Shown one piece after another: positions 12,500 to 25,730 of a stretch of 64,000 nt of DNA; position 1 is the first letter of the stretch; the number at the start of each line of letters is the position of its first letter. The stretch is taken from contig NW_020312935.1 of assembly GCF_003265705.1 (NCBI RefSeq), positions 2,994,716 through 3,058,715 on the forward strand, in the 5' to 3' direction. The position numbers and the translations under genes are program-made. The notes under the pieces were generated by a model. That model was not told where the DNA came from, ran no database searches, and was given only the letters and a program-made list of their open reading frames with translations. The stretch comes from Callorhinus ursinus. Lineage: Eukaryota; Chordata; Mammalia; Carnivora; Otariidae.

Positions 12500-13085
12500 G
12501 GTTGCTTAAGCTTTTTAGTTCGAAATCATTTTAGACATAGAGACGAGGTGCTACTCGGCTCCCCTACTGTTAACATCTTATATCTTCATGTCTGGGACGC
12601 TTGTCAAAACCAAGAAACTGACAATGGTACAGTACTATTACTAAAGAACGGGCTTCACTCAGATTCCGCCCACTTTTCCGTTCATGCCCTTCTTCTGTTC
12701 CAGGATCCAAACTCGAATCCCATACTGCATTTCGTTGCTGCACCTCTTTCCAATCTGGGACTGTTCCTCCGTCTTCTGTGACCTGGACATTTTTGAAGAG
12801 CTTGGGTCAGGTATCTGTAACATCAGCCCTCAGTCTGGGTTTATCTGATGTTTTCTTATGATTACAGTGAGGGTCTGGACTACACTGTGTCATCTCAGGG
12901 GTATGTGACATCAACAGGACTCATCCCTGTTCATGTGAACCTTCATCACTGGCCCCTTCCCACCAGGCTCCTCCACGGGCAAGTTACCCTTTTCCAGTTC
13001 CATCCTGTACTCATTAGAAGTGGATCACTAAGTCCAGCCCACACTCAAGAGGAGGGGAATGAAGCTCCCGCTTCTGGTTATTATG
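12500..13085 (-). mobile_element. Old LINE 3'UTR-type fossil
   Basis: The ordered motifs cccctactgttaacatctta, cttgtcaaaaccaagaaact, ttctgttccaggatccaaac, tttgaagagcttgggtcagg, ttatctgatgttttcttatg and agtccagcccacactcaaga are those of a widespread ancient mammalian LINE 3' region in reverse orientation. Subfamily not assigned. Confidence 0.6.
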
Positions 13086-13264
13086 GTGTTAGGTAAAATA
13101 AAAATAACTCCTAACACAGATAAGCTTCTCCAGGCAAAAAAAGAAGTATCTAGTGAAAACGTCTATCAGGAAAGTCAGAGTTGTTGTCATTGTTTTGAAT
13201 CCTTGGGTTCTCAATGAAAGCAGCCCAAAGCTGCAGAATCCTTGCCATACAACAGGAGGGGTTC

Positions 13265-13470
13265 AGCCTGCTTACATATATTATCTCATTTAATCCTCAC
13301 AGGAGGATGCTGCAACATTACAATGATCAATTCCAAATCACATATGGGGAAATGTGGCACAAAAAGGTTAAATTTCCTGTTCATGTTAACACAGTTACTA
13401 TGTGACAGGGCGGGATTCAAACTCAGGCCTCCTGGATCTAGAAAGCTCTGTGCTCTCCTAATTCTCCGTA
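13265..13470 (-). mobile_element. MIR SINE fossil, nearly full core
   Basis: Reverse MIR: attatctcatttaatcctca, atggggaaatgtggcacaaa, cagttactatgtgacagggc, gggattcaaactcaggcctc, aagctctgtgctctcc. Confidence 0.75.
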
Positions 13471-14634
13471 TACAATTCCAAAATTTCAAGCTACTCAAAT
13501 GGAGCAGCAAAATATAATTGAGACAGGAGTGACCTGGAGTAAGATGTCAAGAACCAAACGGGACAGATGCTGCTCTAGAGAGAAGCGCACTCATCGTGGC
13601 ATTCAGGGGGTTAACAAAACTGACATGCTCTAAGGGATGTCCCACAGAAGGCTGTGGTCCTTCACCTTCATAGTGTGGCAAGAAATACAGAGCACCTGAG
13701 CTGGTCAAAGGGACTCCCCATCAACAGGTATGCAAGATGCTCAAAATCCACGGACCACGATACTCACTGACATCCCAGCCCCTGTCTGTCCTAGAGACAA
13801 GCCAGAACTGTCTCCTCCAATAACATTTACTACTGCTACTCTTCTGAGGTTCACTGTGACAGAGATGCAATAAAGCGGGGGTCTGGGTTGGAACAGGTCT
13901 GTCTGGCTGTAGAGACAGAGGATGCCAAGACAGAAAGACCAACAAGCCCAGACAGAGGGGGAGAGACTTAGCCCAAGGCCTCCCAGATCCATAACATGGG
14001 CTTGTTTAATCCCAACTGTTAACGATTTCATATTCTGACATCAAAAAGAAACAAGGAAATGAGCCGCTTCTAGAAAAACAGGGAAGCGTGGATGAGAGCC
14101 CCTACTTTCCTCCAAGTACCCACATTATTCAATTCCCAAATTGATCCTGACCATTGTCCTTTGCCACACAGAAAAAACGATGAAGAAGTAAGCAGGAAGC
14201 AATAAGGGCCCCCTTCCTGGATGCCCACCCCACACTGTCTTCTCCAAATATCTGGCATTCATTTCTCCTCCACGGAACCCGGCCTTGCTTTGTTCTCTGT
14301 TTCAACTGTAAAAATCTGCCTTTAAAAATGGCGCCAACAAAGGAGCACATCAGAGAAGTTATTCTCCCACCACACTGGTCCCACACCACGAGGGGGTTAG
14401 AGGACAGATCACCCATAAACACCTAGCGTCACAGAAGACGGGGAACAGCAGGGACGGCCCACTGCTCTCATTCGATGGAAGGGTCCCGGTCAGCACGGCT
14501 GGCCTTTGGTTAAATGTGTCCACCGAGCTAGATCTTAAGGAAGACAGAACTGCCTCCTCTCAGGACAGAGTCTCTGAATTTTACAATCTGTATACTCATT
14601 TTATTAAATGCAGAGGAGAGTTGCTATCAGCAGC

Positions 14635-14800
14635 TGATATATGAGTGCTTACTACGTGCCAGGCACGGTTCTGCCTAAGGGCTGCTCGAAAAAGAAACAG
14701 ACACAGCGCCAACCACCCTAGAGGTAACTCCTTGACGTGTCAATGGAGCCTCCACCAGGCACAACTTCAGCGTTTTACATCATCTGCACAAAATACAATG
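14635..14800 (-). mobile_element. MIR SINE fossil
   Basis: The stretch atgagtgcttactacgtgcc, aggcacggttctgcc is the MIR conserved 3' segment in reverse; the rest is diverged. Confidence 0.55.
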
Positions 14801-15399
14801 GCACTCAAGAGGGACGCATTTCCTGATTTTCAGTGGCGCCAAAACCTGAGAATTATGGCTTGGAGCATTATCTGTGGCAAAAATCTGAAGTCTTTGAGCA
14901 GACTTTTGTAAGCACCTACAAAAGCAGTGAGTCACTAGAAGTAAACACAAGTTCACCAAGCACGGAACAAGAGACGAACGTCTTTCCTCAACACTCGCCC
15001 CCTGTTTTTCCCGCCAATAATGTCCCTACTGCAGATGTTACTAATACTGAACTGGTCAATCAGGGGACTATCAGAGGCGGGCCTTCTGACATGGAACGTT
15101 GTCTCTGATGATATCCCTGTGAACAATGTGTAAATAGGAGAATGGGATTCTAGGATGGCAAGGTGTCTCTCCACTTCAGGATGCTGACCCAAAGAACAGT
15201 GATCATGTGTCAAAGTCAAGCTGGAGGAAAAGGTCTACCGGGGGTCATCATTACCAATCGGGACTTCTCTTGTCTAACATTTCTAATGAGATGTGCAGAG
15301 GGACAGAAGTCATGCCCATCAACAACCAGAAAGGCTCTAAAAGCCACAGAAAGGAACGGGTAAATTAGAAATCATTTTAAAAAGGAGACTGAGGAGAAT

Positions 15400-16015
15400 T
15401 ATTATACTTTAACACCAGGCAGTACAAAACTAAAATAACTAAGTTCTGTATGGTCCCAAGTCAAGGCAAATTAATGGAACAAGAGAAAGTCTAGGACCAG
15501 ATCCAAATACAAATTTAGCGTGTGATACGGTGGCATTTCTAAACACTGCAGAAAGGATGGGTGGATGGCTTAGTAAATGGGGCTGGGATGGACAACTAAT
15601 TTAGAAAAAGTAAATAAACATGGGCGAATCCTTGCCTCACAATATATACCAAAACAAACTCCAGATGGATTATGGAGTTTAGTGTCAAAACATTACACCA
15701 TAAAAGAACTAAACGGGGATATAAGTGAACCTGTTCTTGGCAGGGTAAAGGGAATTCTTAGCTTAACAAAAGGGAAGGAAGCAGAAATGAAAAGATCCGA
15801 CGAGATAAACATTTCCAACTCTGGAAATCTCAAAACCTAGGATGAAGAGTCAAAGGTAATGATGAGTGGGAGAGGCCATGAAACTCAGAGGGAGCACACA
15901 ACGTTTCACATCTTTGATATCAAAAGAGCACTTTTAACTTGTTTGCTTATATTATGTACTTACTAGAAACTTTTTTAATAGTGGAAAATTAAAAACAAAA
16001 AACAAAAAACAACAA
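15400..16015 (+). mobile_element. L1 ORF2 3' fossil
   Basis: Sequence such as tccagatggattatggagtt and ccataaaagaactaaac is recognisable as the C-terminal end of L1 ORF2, heavily mutated. It ends in an A/C-rich tail (aaaacaaaaaacaaaaaac). It has no coding capacity. Confidence 0.65.
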
Positions 16016-16029
16016 CCCTGAAGACCAAA

Positions 16030-16440
16030 CAGACGGGGAACAAAGGAAATCAGAGCATCTTCACATGGTGGCGCACTACGCAGCTAGTAAAAAATCATGT
16101 GGTAGGAAAATATTTAGTGATACCAAAAAAATCAAACACTGTGAAGTTAAGAGCCATTTACAAGATATACACATAGCATCATTTAAATTCTACTAAATAA
16201 TATCACATCTGTACAGAAAAGGCTAAAATGTTTAAAATTAGAACCATCTTTGTGGGGTGAGATTAGGGATGATACTCTTTTTTGTGGTTCTCCACATTTC
16301 CGTAAGTTTTGTTTTACAATGGACAAGGTGTATTTTTGAACCCCAAAATAAAAATAAATGAAAATAATATATAAATTGGACATCTTTTGAAAGGGCAGCC
16401 AGCTAATGCACTGAAACAGTACAATAAACAGGATGAAGGA
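16030..16440 (+). mobile_element. LINE 3'-end fossil, copy A
   Basis: The stretch with tagtaaaaaatcatgtggta, aatatttagtgatacc and tctactaaataatatcac resembles the 3' non-coding end of an old L1. A related, diverged copy lies at 16885-17060. Confidence 0.45.
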
Positions 16441-16884
16441 AAATAGCAATTTACATTAAAGTCCTGTTCTCGGGTCTGGGGAATGGTGAGACCTGGTTTA
16501 ACTGTCAGTTCTATGAAAACGAAGACATCAACCAAACCCATCATTTCAGGGGATCACAAGTTCCACTGGAGCCAAGGGTCTGATTTGGCTTCTTAAAAAA
16601 AGAATGAAAACTTAATGATTAAGCATCTTTATCAAGGAAGGAGAAAGATTCTCTGTAATCAAACAGTGAGGTCTCACCAAGAACACCACACATCCAATAA
16701 TGAGCTTCGTCACCCAAGAGACATGCAATTCAGGGTTAGGTGATAGGGATGGTAAGGAGTTTGGAAGCCACTGTGTACCAAGAATTCGGTACAAATGCCA
16801 TGGAGTGTATTCAGTAGGATGGAGAAGGAGCCTACGCAGAAATAACTGACCAAAAGTGGAGGGGGGCACCTAGGGAAATGAGCC

Positions 16885-17060
16885 ATGGGACCTTCACCCC
16901 TGGGGACACTGTGTAGCTGCTAAAAATCATGCGGTGTAAAAACATTTAGTGACATCCAGGAAAGCACACATAGCAAAGTTTAAAGAAGCCAGTTACAAAA
17001 GCAAATGATAGAAACAGTATCATTAACATTCTACCAAATACTAATATCATAAGGAAGACT
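16885..17060 (+). mobile_element. LINE 3'-end fossil, copy B
   Basis: The segment tgctaaaaatcatgcggtgt, aaaacatttagtgacatcc, gccagttacaaaag and attctaccaaatactaat parallels copy A at 16070-16205 in order and spacing. The two are diverged members of the same family or an old local duplication. Confidence 0.45.
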
Positions 17061-17261
17061 GTGTTACCAGAGAGGAGCAGGAAAAAACTGCCTCTATCCC
17101 TGCAGGGAAAGAAAGAGACCGCACCTCAACAGAAGGGATTTTTACCAATTAGAGATATCCCTAGACTCACTGATGTAAAGAAAGTGGAAATGTTCAAAGA
17201 AAGGTGAAGACCACTGTTTAGAAGTCTTTTTACAGGATAGTCCTTCATCAGGGCCAAAATT

Positions 17262-17413
17262 TCCTAAGTGCCCTTCAAGGACCAGGTGAGTGAGGAGCTT
17301 GCTAGAAACACAGATCTCTTATATTTCCCCAGCCCAGATTCACAGAATCAAATCACGGGCAGAACCCCAGAATCTGTACCTGATTCTGATGCACAGCCAG
17401 ATTTGGGAACCCT
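17262..17413 (+). mobile_element. MER5A-like hAT DNA transposon fossil
   Basis: Partial element: gagcttgctagaaacacaga, cagaatcaaatcacgggcag, accccagaatctgtacctga, ttctgatgcacagccagatt, gggaaccc. Confidence 0.65.
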
Positions 17414-17458
17414 TGGGAAGGTGACATCTTTAATAGATTTTAAGAAATGGTATCTGAG

Positions 17459-17491
17459 GTGTTTTGTTTTGTTTTGTTTTGTTTTGTTTTT
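17459..17491. repeat. (TTTTG)n microsatellite
   Basis: Six GTTTT units in a row, possibly the decayed tail of a reverse-oriented retroposon. Confidence 0.9.
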
Positions 17492-17494
17492 AAG

Positions 17495-17850
17495 GCAATA
17501 CAGAAAGGAACAAAAAAGTAACAAATGACCAAATTCTATCACCGAGATAAACATTTTTGGCCAGCACCCATCTTGGCACGTCTAATCTATACATACAATA
17601 TATCACAATTTTACATAAACGTAATAATCTGTATACGTAACATTTTTACACTATGTTAAAGCCGTCTTTCCAACTAAAAAACACATATGCACCATCATTT
17701 TTTAATAGCTGCACAGTAATCCACAGCAAGGACTTGCTATGATTTTAGCCAGCCCAACTGACCAGTTTACCAACCTGAAGTACTAATAGCAAAACCGAAA
17801 TAAACAAGACTCTGATGACGAGCATTTCAGACATGTTAACGCCTGGAAGT
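17495..17850 (-). mobile_element. Old LINE 3'-end fossil
   Basis: Motifs such as aatagctgcacagtaatcc and ttagccagcccaactgacca, and an AT-rich run in this order, recall the 3' non-coding segment of old mammalian LINEs. It follows a (TTTTG)n run. Confidence 0.4.
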
Positions 17851-19669
17851 CAGAGACAGCCTCATCAAAGAACAAGCGCAGTTTACACCTGGATAGGCAC
17901 TGGCACTATCCAACACTAAGCTCCGTGTTCACCAACAGGACACGTGAACGAGACTCCGGATTCCCTTATGATTAGGAGTACAATCAATGGAAAAGAAGCA
18001 TCTGGGTAAGTCGCAGAGCAGTTTCCCCGAGGCGAAGAGGACAACTTGCTTAGGTGGGAAAGCAAATCCGCCCGAATTCAGAGAAAACTCCTTGCGGAAC
18101 GCCACCAGCATTCTTTTGCCTCCTAACTGCAGGGTGCAGCTGTGAATGCTAGCCCTTGCCCTCCCTCTCCCACCACTCCTCGCCCCTGCTGTCCTCAGAC
18201 AGCAAGAAGGCAACAGGGCAAGAGAGGAGCAAAGCGTCTGGGAGGTGCAGCCGCTTGAGACTTGGGACAAGTTCTTCATGGAAATGCGACCATGGTTACT
18301 TCCTTCCAGAACTCCATGGTCAAAAATACATCCAGCTTTGCTTTTCTTCAGAAGGCAGGAGGCACTGCTGGGGAAGCCGGAGACCACACAGGTAGGAGAG
18401 AAGGACAGAGAACGGAGAGGGAATTCAGTCTGCTCAGGTGTGACCTGACAAAGGCCCCGGGGAAAAACGAAACTGGAGGCATCTCGTTTTCAGTTGGATT
18501 GTGGGCTACCCCCAGCCCCTGGTGAAGCCATGTGACCACCAAGAGGAGAGGCATGACCGGGATGGTGGACACTGCAGGGCCTCCCCTGAATGCTTCCATG
18601 TGGCCGACGGCCCCTGACCATGCAGAAAGGAATCCAGGTGTCTGGAGGGAGAGGCCCAGCACAGAGAGCAAAGAGGGAGGCGGCCAGTGGGTTTGGCTCA
18701 GCTCTCGTGTGCTTGTGACGCTTGCTGGTTCCAGGCCCCAGGAAGCCGGCTGGGGCCTTGTCCTGAGCAAGAAGACAGGCCTCGGCCGGTCGCCTAGCAA
18801 CCCCCACAGGCAGTATCTGAGGCAAGGCCATCTAGGGAAAATTTTAAACGGCCACATGCACAGATGCAAAACTTAAAGCAGGCCCGACTCCCATTTGGGA
18901 GGCAGCTCCAAAAACCAAGCGCCACTGAAAAGGCACTTTGGGGGACTGACGATGGAGGCGGTTGTACGCGCTTCTCCGCAGCTCTGCAGCCCCCAGGAGT
19001 ACAGCCACACCTGTGAACCCGGGCCCCACGCCCCGGGGGAGAAACAGCAGACTGGCTTCCACACTTCAAGGGTGCCATAACCCCAAGTACACACCTGATG
19101 GTCCTTCTTCTGAGAACTCGGGCCCCAGGCAGTGACACCAAGCACTCTATCTTAACTCTTCTCTCCGCATTTCCTTCGCCAAGCCCACTCCCACTGGTAT
19201 CACCTGTTTCTCAGCGGGTGTTAGTTCGCCATCATCTCCCAACTACTCCAGTAGGATGGCAAGGCCCACCCCATGTTGCCAGCTTAGCTCCGCCTGTTCC
19301 AGACAAATGGCCTTCCCCCCTTTGGCCACCGTCGCCTGTTCCTTCTCTCTCAACCTGAATTCATCCCATTCTATTCACTCCACAATGCCAATGATACCAC
19401 GCGGGAGGGAACAAGTGAGGGGAGAATTTTTCCTCACCCTATAGCACATATAGGAAAGGGCCAACATCAAGGCCAGCCCCTAGAGTCACAGCAAGGAGAT
19501 CCATCTGATTGGCCATGTTCAACACAGGGACGGGAGTAAAGCTGAGTGCTAGATACACCTGTGTGTGGCCAAGCACATTTTCTGTCCACCCCAGGCTCTC
19601 TGCCGCTACTGGGATTTTACTTATGAAATTGTCTTGTGCGATCAGATGTTCATCCTAAGATATTCACGT

Positions 19670-19870
19670 CCAATGACTATGTGCTATACAGGGTTCAGAG
19701 CTCCTTTACCTGGGTCAGGGTACTCAATGCTACTCACTCCGGGAGGCAAACAGCTCCATTTTACAGATGACACTAAGGCACACATTCAGGGTCCGGGGCT
19801 GGTACATGTGAGAGCTAGGAACAGAACGGAAGCCCACCCTCCAATCTGTCTTCCTGCTCGGTCCATAGCA
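19670..19870 (-). mobile_element. MIR SINE fossil
   Basis: Reverse MIR order: atgactatgtgctatacagg, ccattttacagatgacacta, aggcacacattcagggtcc, gagctaggaacagaacgga. Confidence 0.65.
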
Positions 19871-21204
19871 GCGTCCTTAGAGGGTCTGTCACCCATAGGT
19901 GCTAAAGCCACTCTAAGGACTGATGACATTAGCAGTGTCTTCTAGTCTAAGACACTGCACCCTATATAAAATCACAGCAGATATATATACATACATGTGT
20001 GTATTTATGCATGAATAGAGGTTTTTTACATATATATGAGCTGGCATCTATAAACGCTCTAGAAAGATGGAGGTACGTGTATCTTTGATACATCAGAACT
20101 CCTCACTTTGTTTATAAAACTAAAATATGACGTTAATGATTTTCCAGGGTCCCAATTTCTAGGGCCCCGATTTAGGCCAGGAAGGTGGTCTCCACGGCTG
20201 TTTCAGACACACCACAAAAAAAAAAAGCACCAGCATGCCCCGGAATTAAAAAGATTCCACAGCCAGCAACACCGCTCCCCAGGTCTCTGTCCTGACCTCG
20301 TCAATCTCAAGTCTCTTCTCCTTGGTACAAGATGAAGTGGGAGCTAATGAAAAAGCTAAGGAAATCAGCACCACTAAGAAAATGCCAATACTCGTTTGAA
20401 ATCAACGTAAACAGCTGACTGTTTTTCATCCTACTTTGACTTGCTTTCGTCTTTCCTGAAGGGCCTCCCGGGCAGGATCACGTCTCTAAGTTCTGTGTAA
20501 CGCCTGCCTCACAACACCGGTCCTCATTAAGTGTCAAAATAATAACTTCCCCAGACAGAGAATGCACAAGTGGGTTAGTCATCAGCTGTAAAGGGGCCAG
20601 CTTGCACTTGCCCTGGGCATGGCAGTTCGGCCATCAAAATATCCTAAAACCAAACTATTCTTTCTTCTGGCTGTTTATTTTCTAGCATCAAGGTGCCCGT
20701 TTTCTCTTTCAGAGTTGGTTTCAAGAGGTTAAACCTCTTGGAGGCCACATAAAACAATGTTCACTTTGTAGTTGATCACAAAAACGAGAAGGACTTCAGA
20801 CGTGACCGAGCTACACTCAACATTCCTTCTTCCCTCTGACCCGACGCAGCTCTTCATGATGACCCCTCAGGGGCAAACACTGTGGTGGCTTCCTAGGAAT
20901 GCTTCCAGAACCCCCGCTTACCTGTAAGAATAGCCACTGATGGTAAAACTATGGCGGAGGTAAGAAAGTGTGAGAGCCCAAAGGCTTCCTGCCCAAAGCT
21001 TCTTATTCCTGACTCTGCACCATTGCTTAGAGGTTTTGACCTAAGTTGTTTCAAGCCAGCCAAGGGGACGTGGCTCCATTCCGGAGTGGCAGCGGGCATC
21101 CTCGGGCAGAAAGGGGTGGGGTGACAGCAATGCGGCAGCCTATGGGCTGGGGCTGGGGGTGTAACTACAACACCAGCCTTAAAAAGCCAACAGGCTGTTG
21201 AATG

Positions 21205-21320
21205 CCAAGCCTGCACTATTAATTTGCATATGACATTAATTTTGCTGTCAGTGTGTTAATGTGTGATTAATTCTGTCATGGGTTGGAGCAAGGAGAATTA
21301 GTTAATTGTCAGAAACCCTT
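21205..21320. promoter_or_regulatory. Candidate enhancer with TAAT cluster and octamer
   Basis: Within ~110 bp there are at least six TAAT/ATTA cores plus a perfect octamer ATTTGCAT (21222-21229), the POU-factor site. It also has a near-palindrome, tgacattaattttgctgtca. Unique sequence. Confidence 0.4.
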
Positions 21321-22213
21321 CTCATTCACTGCCCCCCCACCTGCCTCTAACTTCCCCCCGTTTTTCCCTTCTTAGCAAATGAACCTCCTGGGTTTTCTTC
21401 CTCGGGGGACTTCCCTCCTATGGGATTTTAATCCCATCTCCTCTGACCCTTTAAATAAATCCATTTTCAGACCCCAGAAGAGAACGCAGATAGGTCAGGC
21501 ACCCTCCCCAATCCCCCCCATCGCTGCAACAAACACACACCAGCAAGACTGAACTTCTTCCAGGCGACACAGGGGTGGTTTGGGAAGGACTTACAACAGG
21601 GACACACAGGTCCCATTCATATCCGTGGTCCATTGCCAATGCCGGTGATACCTGTATGCATTGTACAATCCTCTGTTTGTGTGTTATGCAAATACTGTGG
21701 GGCTGGAACAAGCTGGAATGTGGAGTTAACACAAAGCCATTGCTGTGCTATAGAAATGGGTCAGTCGGCTGCCCATTTTCCCTTGCTACCCATAATCTAG
21801 CTGGCTTCTTCCTGCTGAACAGGCCTTGGCCACCACTGATGCAGTGTTCAGCCTAGCCATCATGAGTCCAGCGTATTTTTACTCTGACATTATTCCATCA
21901 CCTAGCTGGCTAGTTAGGCTGATTTTAATAAAGTCCAATAGAAAGAATCTCAAGACCCCTAATTCTACAAAGGGCAAAGGAATTCTAAAGCCCCCTGAGG
22001 GTCAGAAAGCTTCGGGGAGGATAAGCATGTTGCAGATCAGATTAAACACCCCCAACCATAGCAGCCAACATCAAATATACATGCCACTGGTCAAGGATGG
22101 GTGATTCCGATGATGACCTCCCCCAGCTATGCCAAAACACAGACCACGCCTGTACGCACTCACGCCATTCCTGTGTCTCTTCGTTACCTTTCATTACACA
22201 TTGAGTTGCCTTT

Positions 22214-22327
22214 TACTTATTTTTATTTTTTATTTCTTTAATAATCTCTACACCCAACATGGGGCTCAAACTCATGACTCCCAGATCAAGCGTCACATGC
22301 TCTACTGACTGAGCCAACCAGTGCCCC
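22214..22327 (-). mobile_element. SINEC (CAN SINE), short older form
   Basis: A reverse-orientation SINE with the tRNA-like head and an A-rich tail but without the CT-rich middle, about 114 bp. It has a perfect 12-bp target-site duplication, tgagttgccttt, at 22202-22213 and 22328-22339. The shorter structure fits an older CAN-SINE subfamily. Confidence 0.9.
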
Positions 22328-24414
22328 TGAGTTGCCTTTCTTCCTGAAGGAATAAGGTTAAGAAGAAAGAAAGGAATGAAAGCCAATTCATTGACTCCCC
22401 CCACCTTCAATGCTACAATCATCCAGAATTCTTCTCACTTATGGGGCTGAGAAACCAAGGGTCACCCTCTGACCACTTGTCCAGGGGGCTGGAATGGGCA
22501 CCATGCAAGGGCAGCAGTGACCACCAGTTTTATAGCCTCTGAACATCAATGAAAAGAGACACAGCCTGCTCCTGCCCACTCCTTAGCACGTTATAGAAAT
22601 ACATTTCAACTTATTGAAAGGGACCCTAAATTTGTCTGAAAGCATGTTTCCAGCAGTTAACTTATATTCACTATAGTAACGAGGAATTAAGTAAATGAGG
22701 CCTACGTTCATGTTTTACTTTTTTTTTTTTTTTTTTTTTTACAAAGCACAGGCCTTTTCTACCTGGGCAGCCAATGCTGGTTTTAGTTTGGAACAACATA
22801 TATATCAATTGGAACTTTTTTTTTTAATTAACAAAGAGTAATGTTCTTATGAGCCTCAACTGTTTTAATGTCTCATTTTATTTTATATATACTCTCACAA
22901 CTAAACTCTAACTGGATGCTGAAGAGAAACCAAGTACAATTTCTCATAGGAGCCAACTAAACCGCCTCCTAAGCAATGTGTATTCTCTCTCTCTCCTTCT
23001 CTCTCTGTTTCATTTGGTCCCACCGTTCTGCTCACTTCCCTCCCCCAAGTAATAAAAGCCAGATAAATCCACGGAAGAGGCTACTAAAGAAGAGTCTTCC
23101 GCAGCAACCCCACTTTTCAAACACACTTGTCTGGATTACCACTTTTCAAAGAACTCTTTCGAGCTCTCATGGAAGTACCGAGAGATCAACGAGCTGGAAG
23201 TGTCTCTGATCAACAGGAATCTGGGTCCCTTCTTCCCTTTCAGTTGAGGTGTCACTCTAATTGCTTTAATCTGGGCATTATTCACACATGAAACTGGAAT
23301 TACTCAGCACGTGGGAAAGAGGTCCCGACCACCCATAGCCATTAGAGATCCCATGACATTTTTGTAAGTCAGCCAAATTCCAACACAGACAGTAGGCCCA
23401 GCAGTTGCTGTATTCAGAAGGGAGAAGAGTGTGGACCCCTTCGGTGCAAAGCAGGAACCAAGTTTGCTACGTCTGGTCCATTCTTAAGTGTCTACTGACG
23501 ATGTCATCCCAGCCAAACTCCTCTGGGCACAACACATAGAGTCTCAAAATGGCTAATTCTAACTTTTTTGAGCACTGACATTCTGCATGCATGCTCCTCT
23601 AGCTTCCTTTTAAAGGAAAGTCTCAAATAAGGAGAGGAGAAGCCAAGAGATAGGATGCTGGGACCAGTGAGCTATAGCAGGGTCCTAGGACAGGGGTTTC
23701 TCGGTTGTTCTCATGGGACAACTGCCTCCTAAAAATCTACTTCAAAATCTCCTCCCTTGAATTTCACTTTGAGAACTGGAACATGCAGCATCTTCAAGGT
23801 TCCACTCTTTCTTCCCCTCCTGCACAAATACCAAACCTTCTTGTTTCCTCCATACATCTTAGCCATCCTCACTCTGCACCGCTGCCCTTCCTCAACTTCC
23901 CAGTCTGCACCCATCCATCACATCCTACAGAATCCTTTCCCACCCATTCTCCCAAGGGGATGGCCAAGCCCTAGTGAAGGAAACACCCGCTCCAAGGTAC
24001 CGCTCCCTTGGCCTCCTGGCTTGCTTTGGAATCCAGAGTCAGTAGGTTGTGCTCCAGGGGCTGGTGCCGGGGGAGGTGACATCATGCCCTACGGCAGGAG
24101 GAACAGAGCTGCACAGTGACTTTGGGGAAACGCTCAGCTGTCCATGCATCCAGTAAAAATATCCTGGGACTCGGTCCCAAAGGTGGTGGACTTCCTGGTG
24201 CCCCGGGGAAGGACAGGAGGGCGAAGAGCTCAGCGCTGGGGCACGCAGCAGGCCCCTTGCAAGGCCCGCCCGCCCTCGCAGCCACCCTGGGTAACTGTAA
24301 AAGGCTTTCCACGCCAGGCACACTCCCAGCATTGTGTGCTCTCCAGCACTCTCTCCCCCACCAAAAACCCCGAGGCCTCCGGAGTGTACGCTAACCACAA
24401 GCCTTTGAGTGGCT

Positions 24415-24560
24415 CATGTATTTACAAACTGAGGCATGTCGAAATCAAAGGGGATACCACATGACATAATTCGCATTAAAATGTCAACAGGCTGACAATT
24501 TATAGAGTCAATCCACGGAAGGTGGGGAGGACTCAGACTTAGTAATTGTTTAATTCCTGC
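24415..24560. promoter_or_regulatory. Candidate conserved regulatory block
   Basis: Unique sequence with tgacataattcgcattaaaa, gtcaacaggctgacaattta and tagtaattgtttaattcc; low repeat content between GC-rich flanks. Confidence 0.3.
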
Positions 24561-25549
24561 TGAAACCCACGGCCGCCGTGCCTTCAGGAGCTGGGATGCG
24601 CTGGGGGCCTCTGGCCTGCGCAGCACCCCACGGGGCTGGCACCAGGCCAGAGCCAGGCACCAGGTTTAACCATTTAGGGCATTCCGTGTGGAGAGAGAGA
24701 AGGAAGAAAAAGAAAGAGCTTAAGTGAACATGGCAGGAGAGGGGGGCGTGGGGTGCAAGAATGTGTCTGGATGTGGCTGACAAGATGGCTCAGGTGGGTC
24801 CCAACAAAGGAAAGATCTCCTTTGTTGTACCTCTGGTACTGCCTTCATTGTTCGGGTATCCAGAGGCTAGAGATTTGAATACATGCAAAAGGCCTGCCCA
24901 GCCCTGGTTTTCCGGCTATCCTAAGCAGGTCTAGGAAGAGGGGGCAGTATCTGCACCTCGATTTCAATGGCCTCCAACCCCAAAGGAGTGAGAGCAAAGT
25001 CACGACCCAAACCAGAACCCCTTTCGTAGAAAATTACCCGTGGAAGTTTCTTCGAGCTCTTCGACCATTCCAACCAGCAGCACTGCTCTGATCCAAGGAA
25101 CAGAGCAATATACATATTTAATGCCTATTTCAGACTCTCAGTATTGCACACACTGGGGTATGGTTCCTCTTGGACTTCCGAAACTGGTTTCTCTTGCACT
25201 GCTTCAAATGCTCTGAACCTCCCTCGGGAAGGGCTCCGTCTAGGGGTGTGCACTAGGGTTAGGGTGGGCAGAGCCGGAAAAGGCTTTTGGTGGGAGGTGG
25301 ACCAACTCCCTCAACTACACGCCCAGCTCTGAGCTCCGTTATACTCTTTTAATGACGGCATAGGAAAGACACGTCGAGTAAAGAGAAATGGTATTAATAA
25401 GACTCTTTGGCAAAGCTTATGGGTAATAATCATTATCTGCATTAGCCCTGAAAAACCCATGTTCCGAAAAGGTGGCTTCGCTCTGTGGGACTTGCCCCTG
25501 AGGCCATCCGGGGCCACGTGGGCTGTGGCAGGGCTCTCTGCACAAGCTC

Positions 25550-25730
25550 ACTGTCTGTGTATAAACAGTAACACCTCGTTCTCTCTTCTACCTCATTAAC
25601 TGAAACACATTAAAACAAGTGTGCACTGGGAGCAGAAAATGAGACTGTTAAACCAAGCTGATATAATCCTCATCAGCTGTGGGAAATGAGACCACATCAA
25701 TTATGCTGAATCAAGCACAATCACAGGGAT
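25550..25730. promoter_or_regulatory. Candidate conserved regulatory block
   Basis: Unique AT-rich sequence including cctcattaactgaaacacat, ctgatataatcctcatcagc and acatcaattatgctgaatca. Confidence 0.3.

Noticed and set aside
17929..18387. 152-codon minus-strand open frame in intron 3 and overlapping frames to 19145
   Set aside because: No recognisable domain, no convincing splice sites, GC-rich composition makes long chance frames likely.
25247..25265. Telomere-like ctagggttagggtggg
   Set aside because: Only two TTAGGG-like units; expected by chance.
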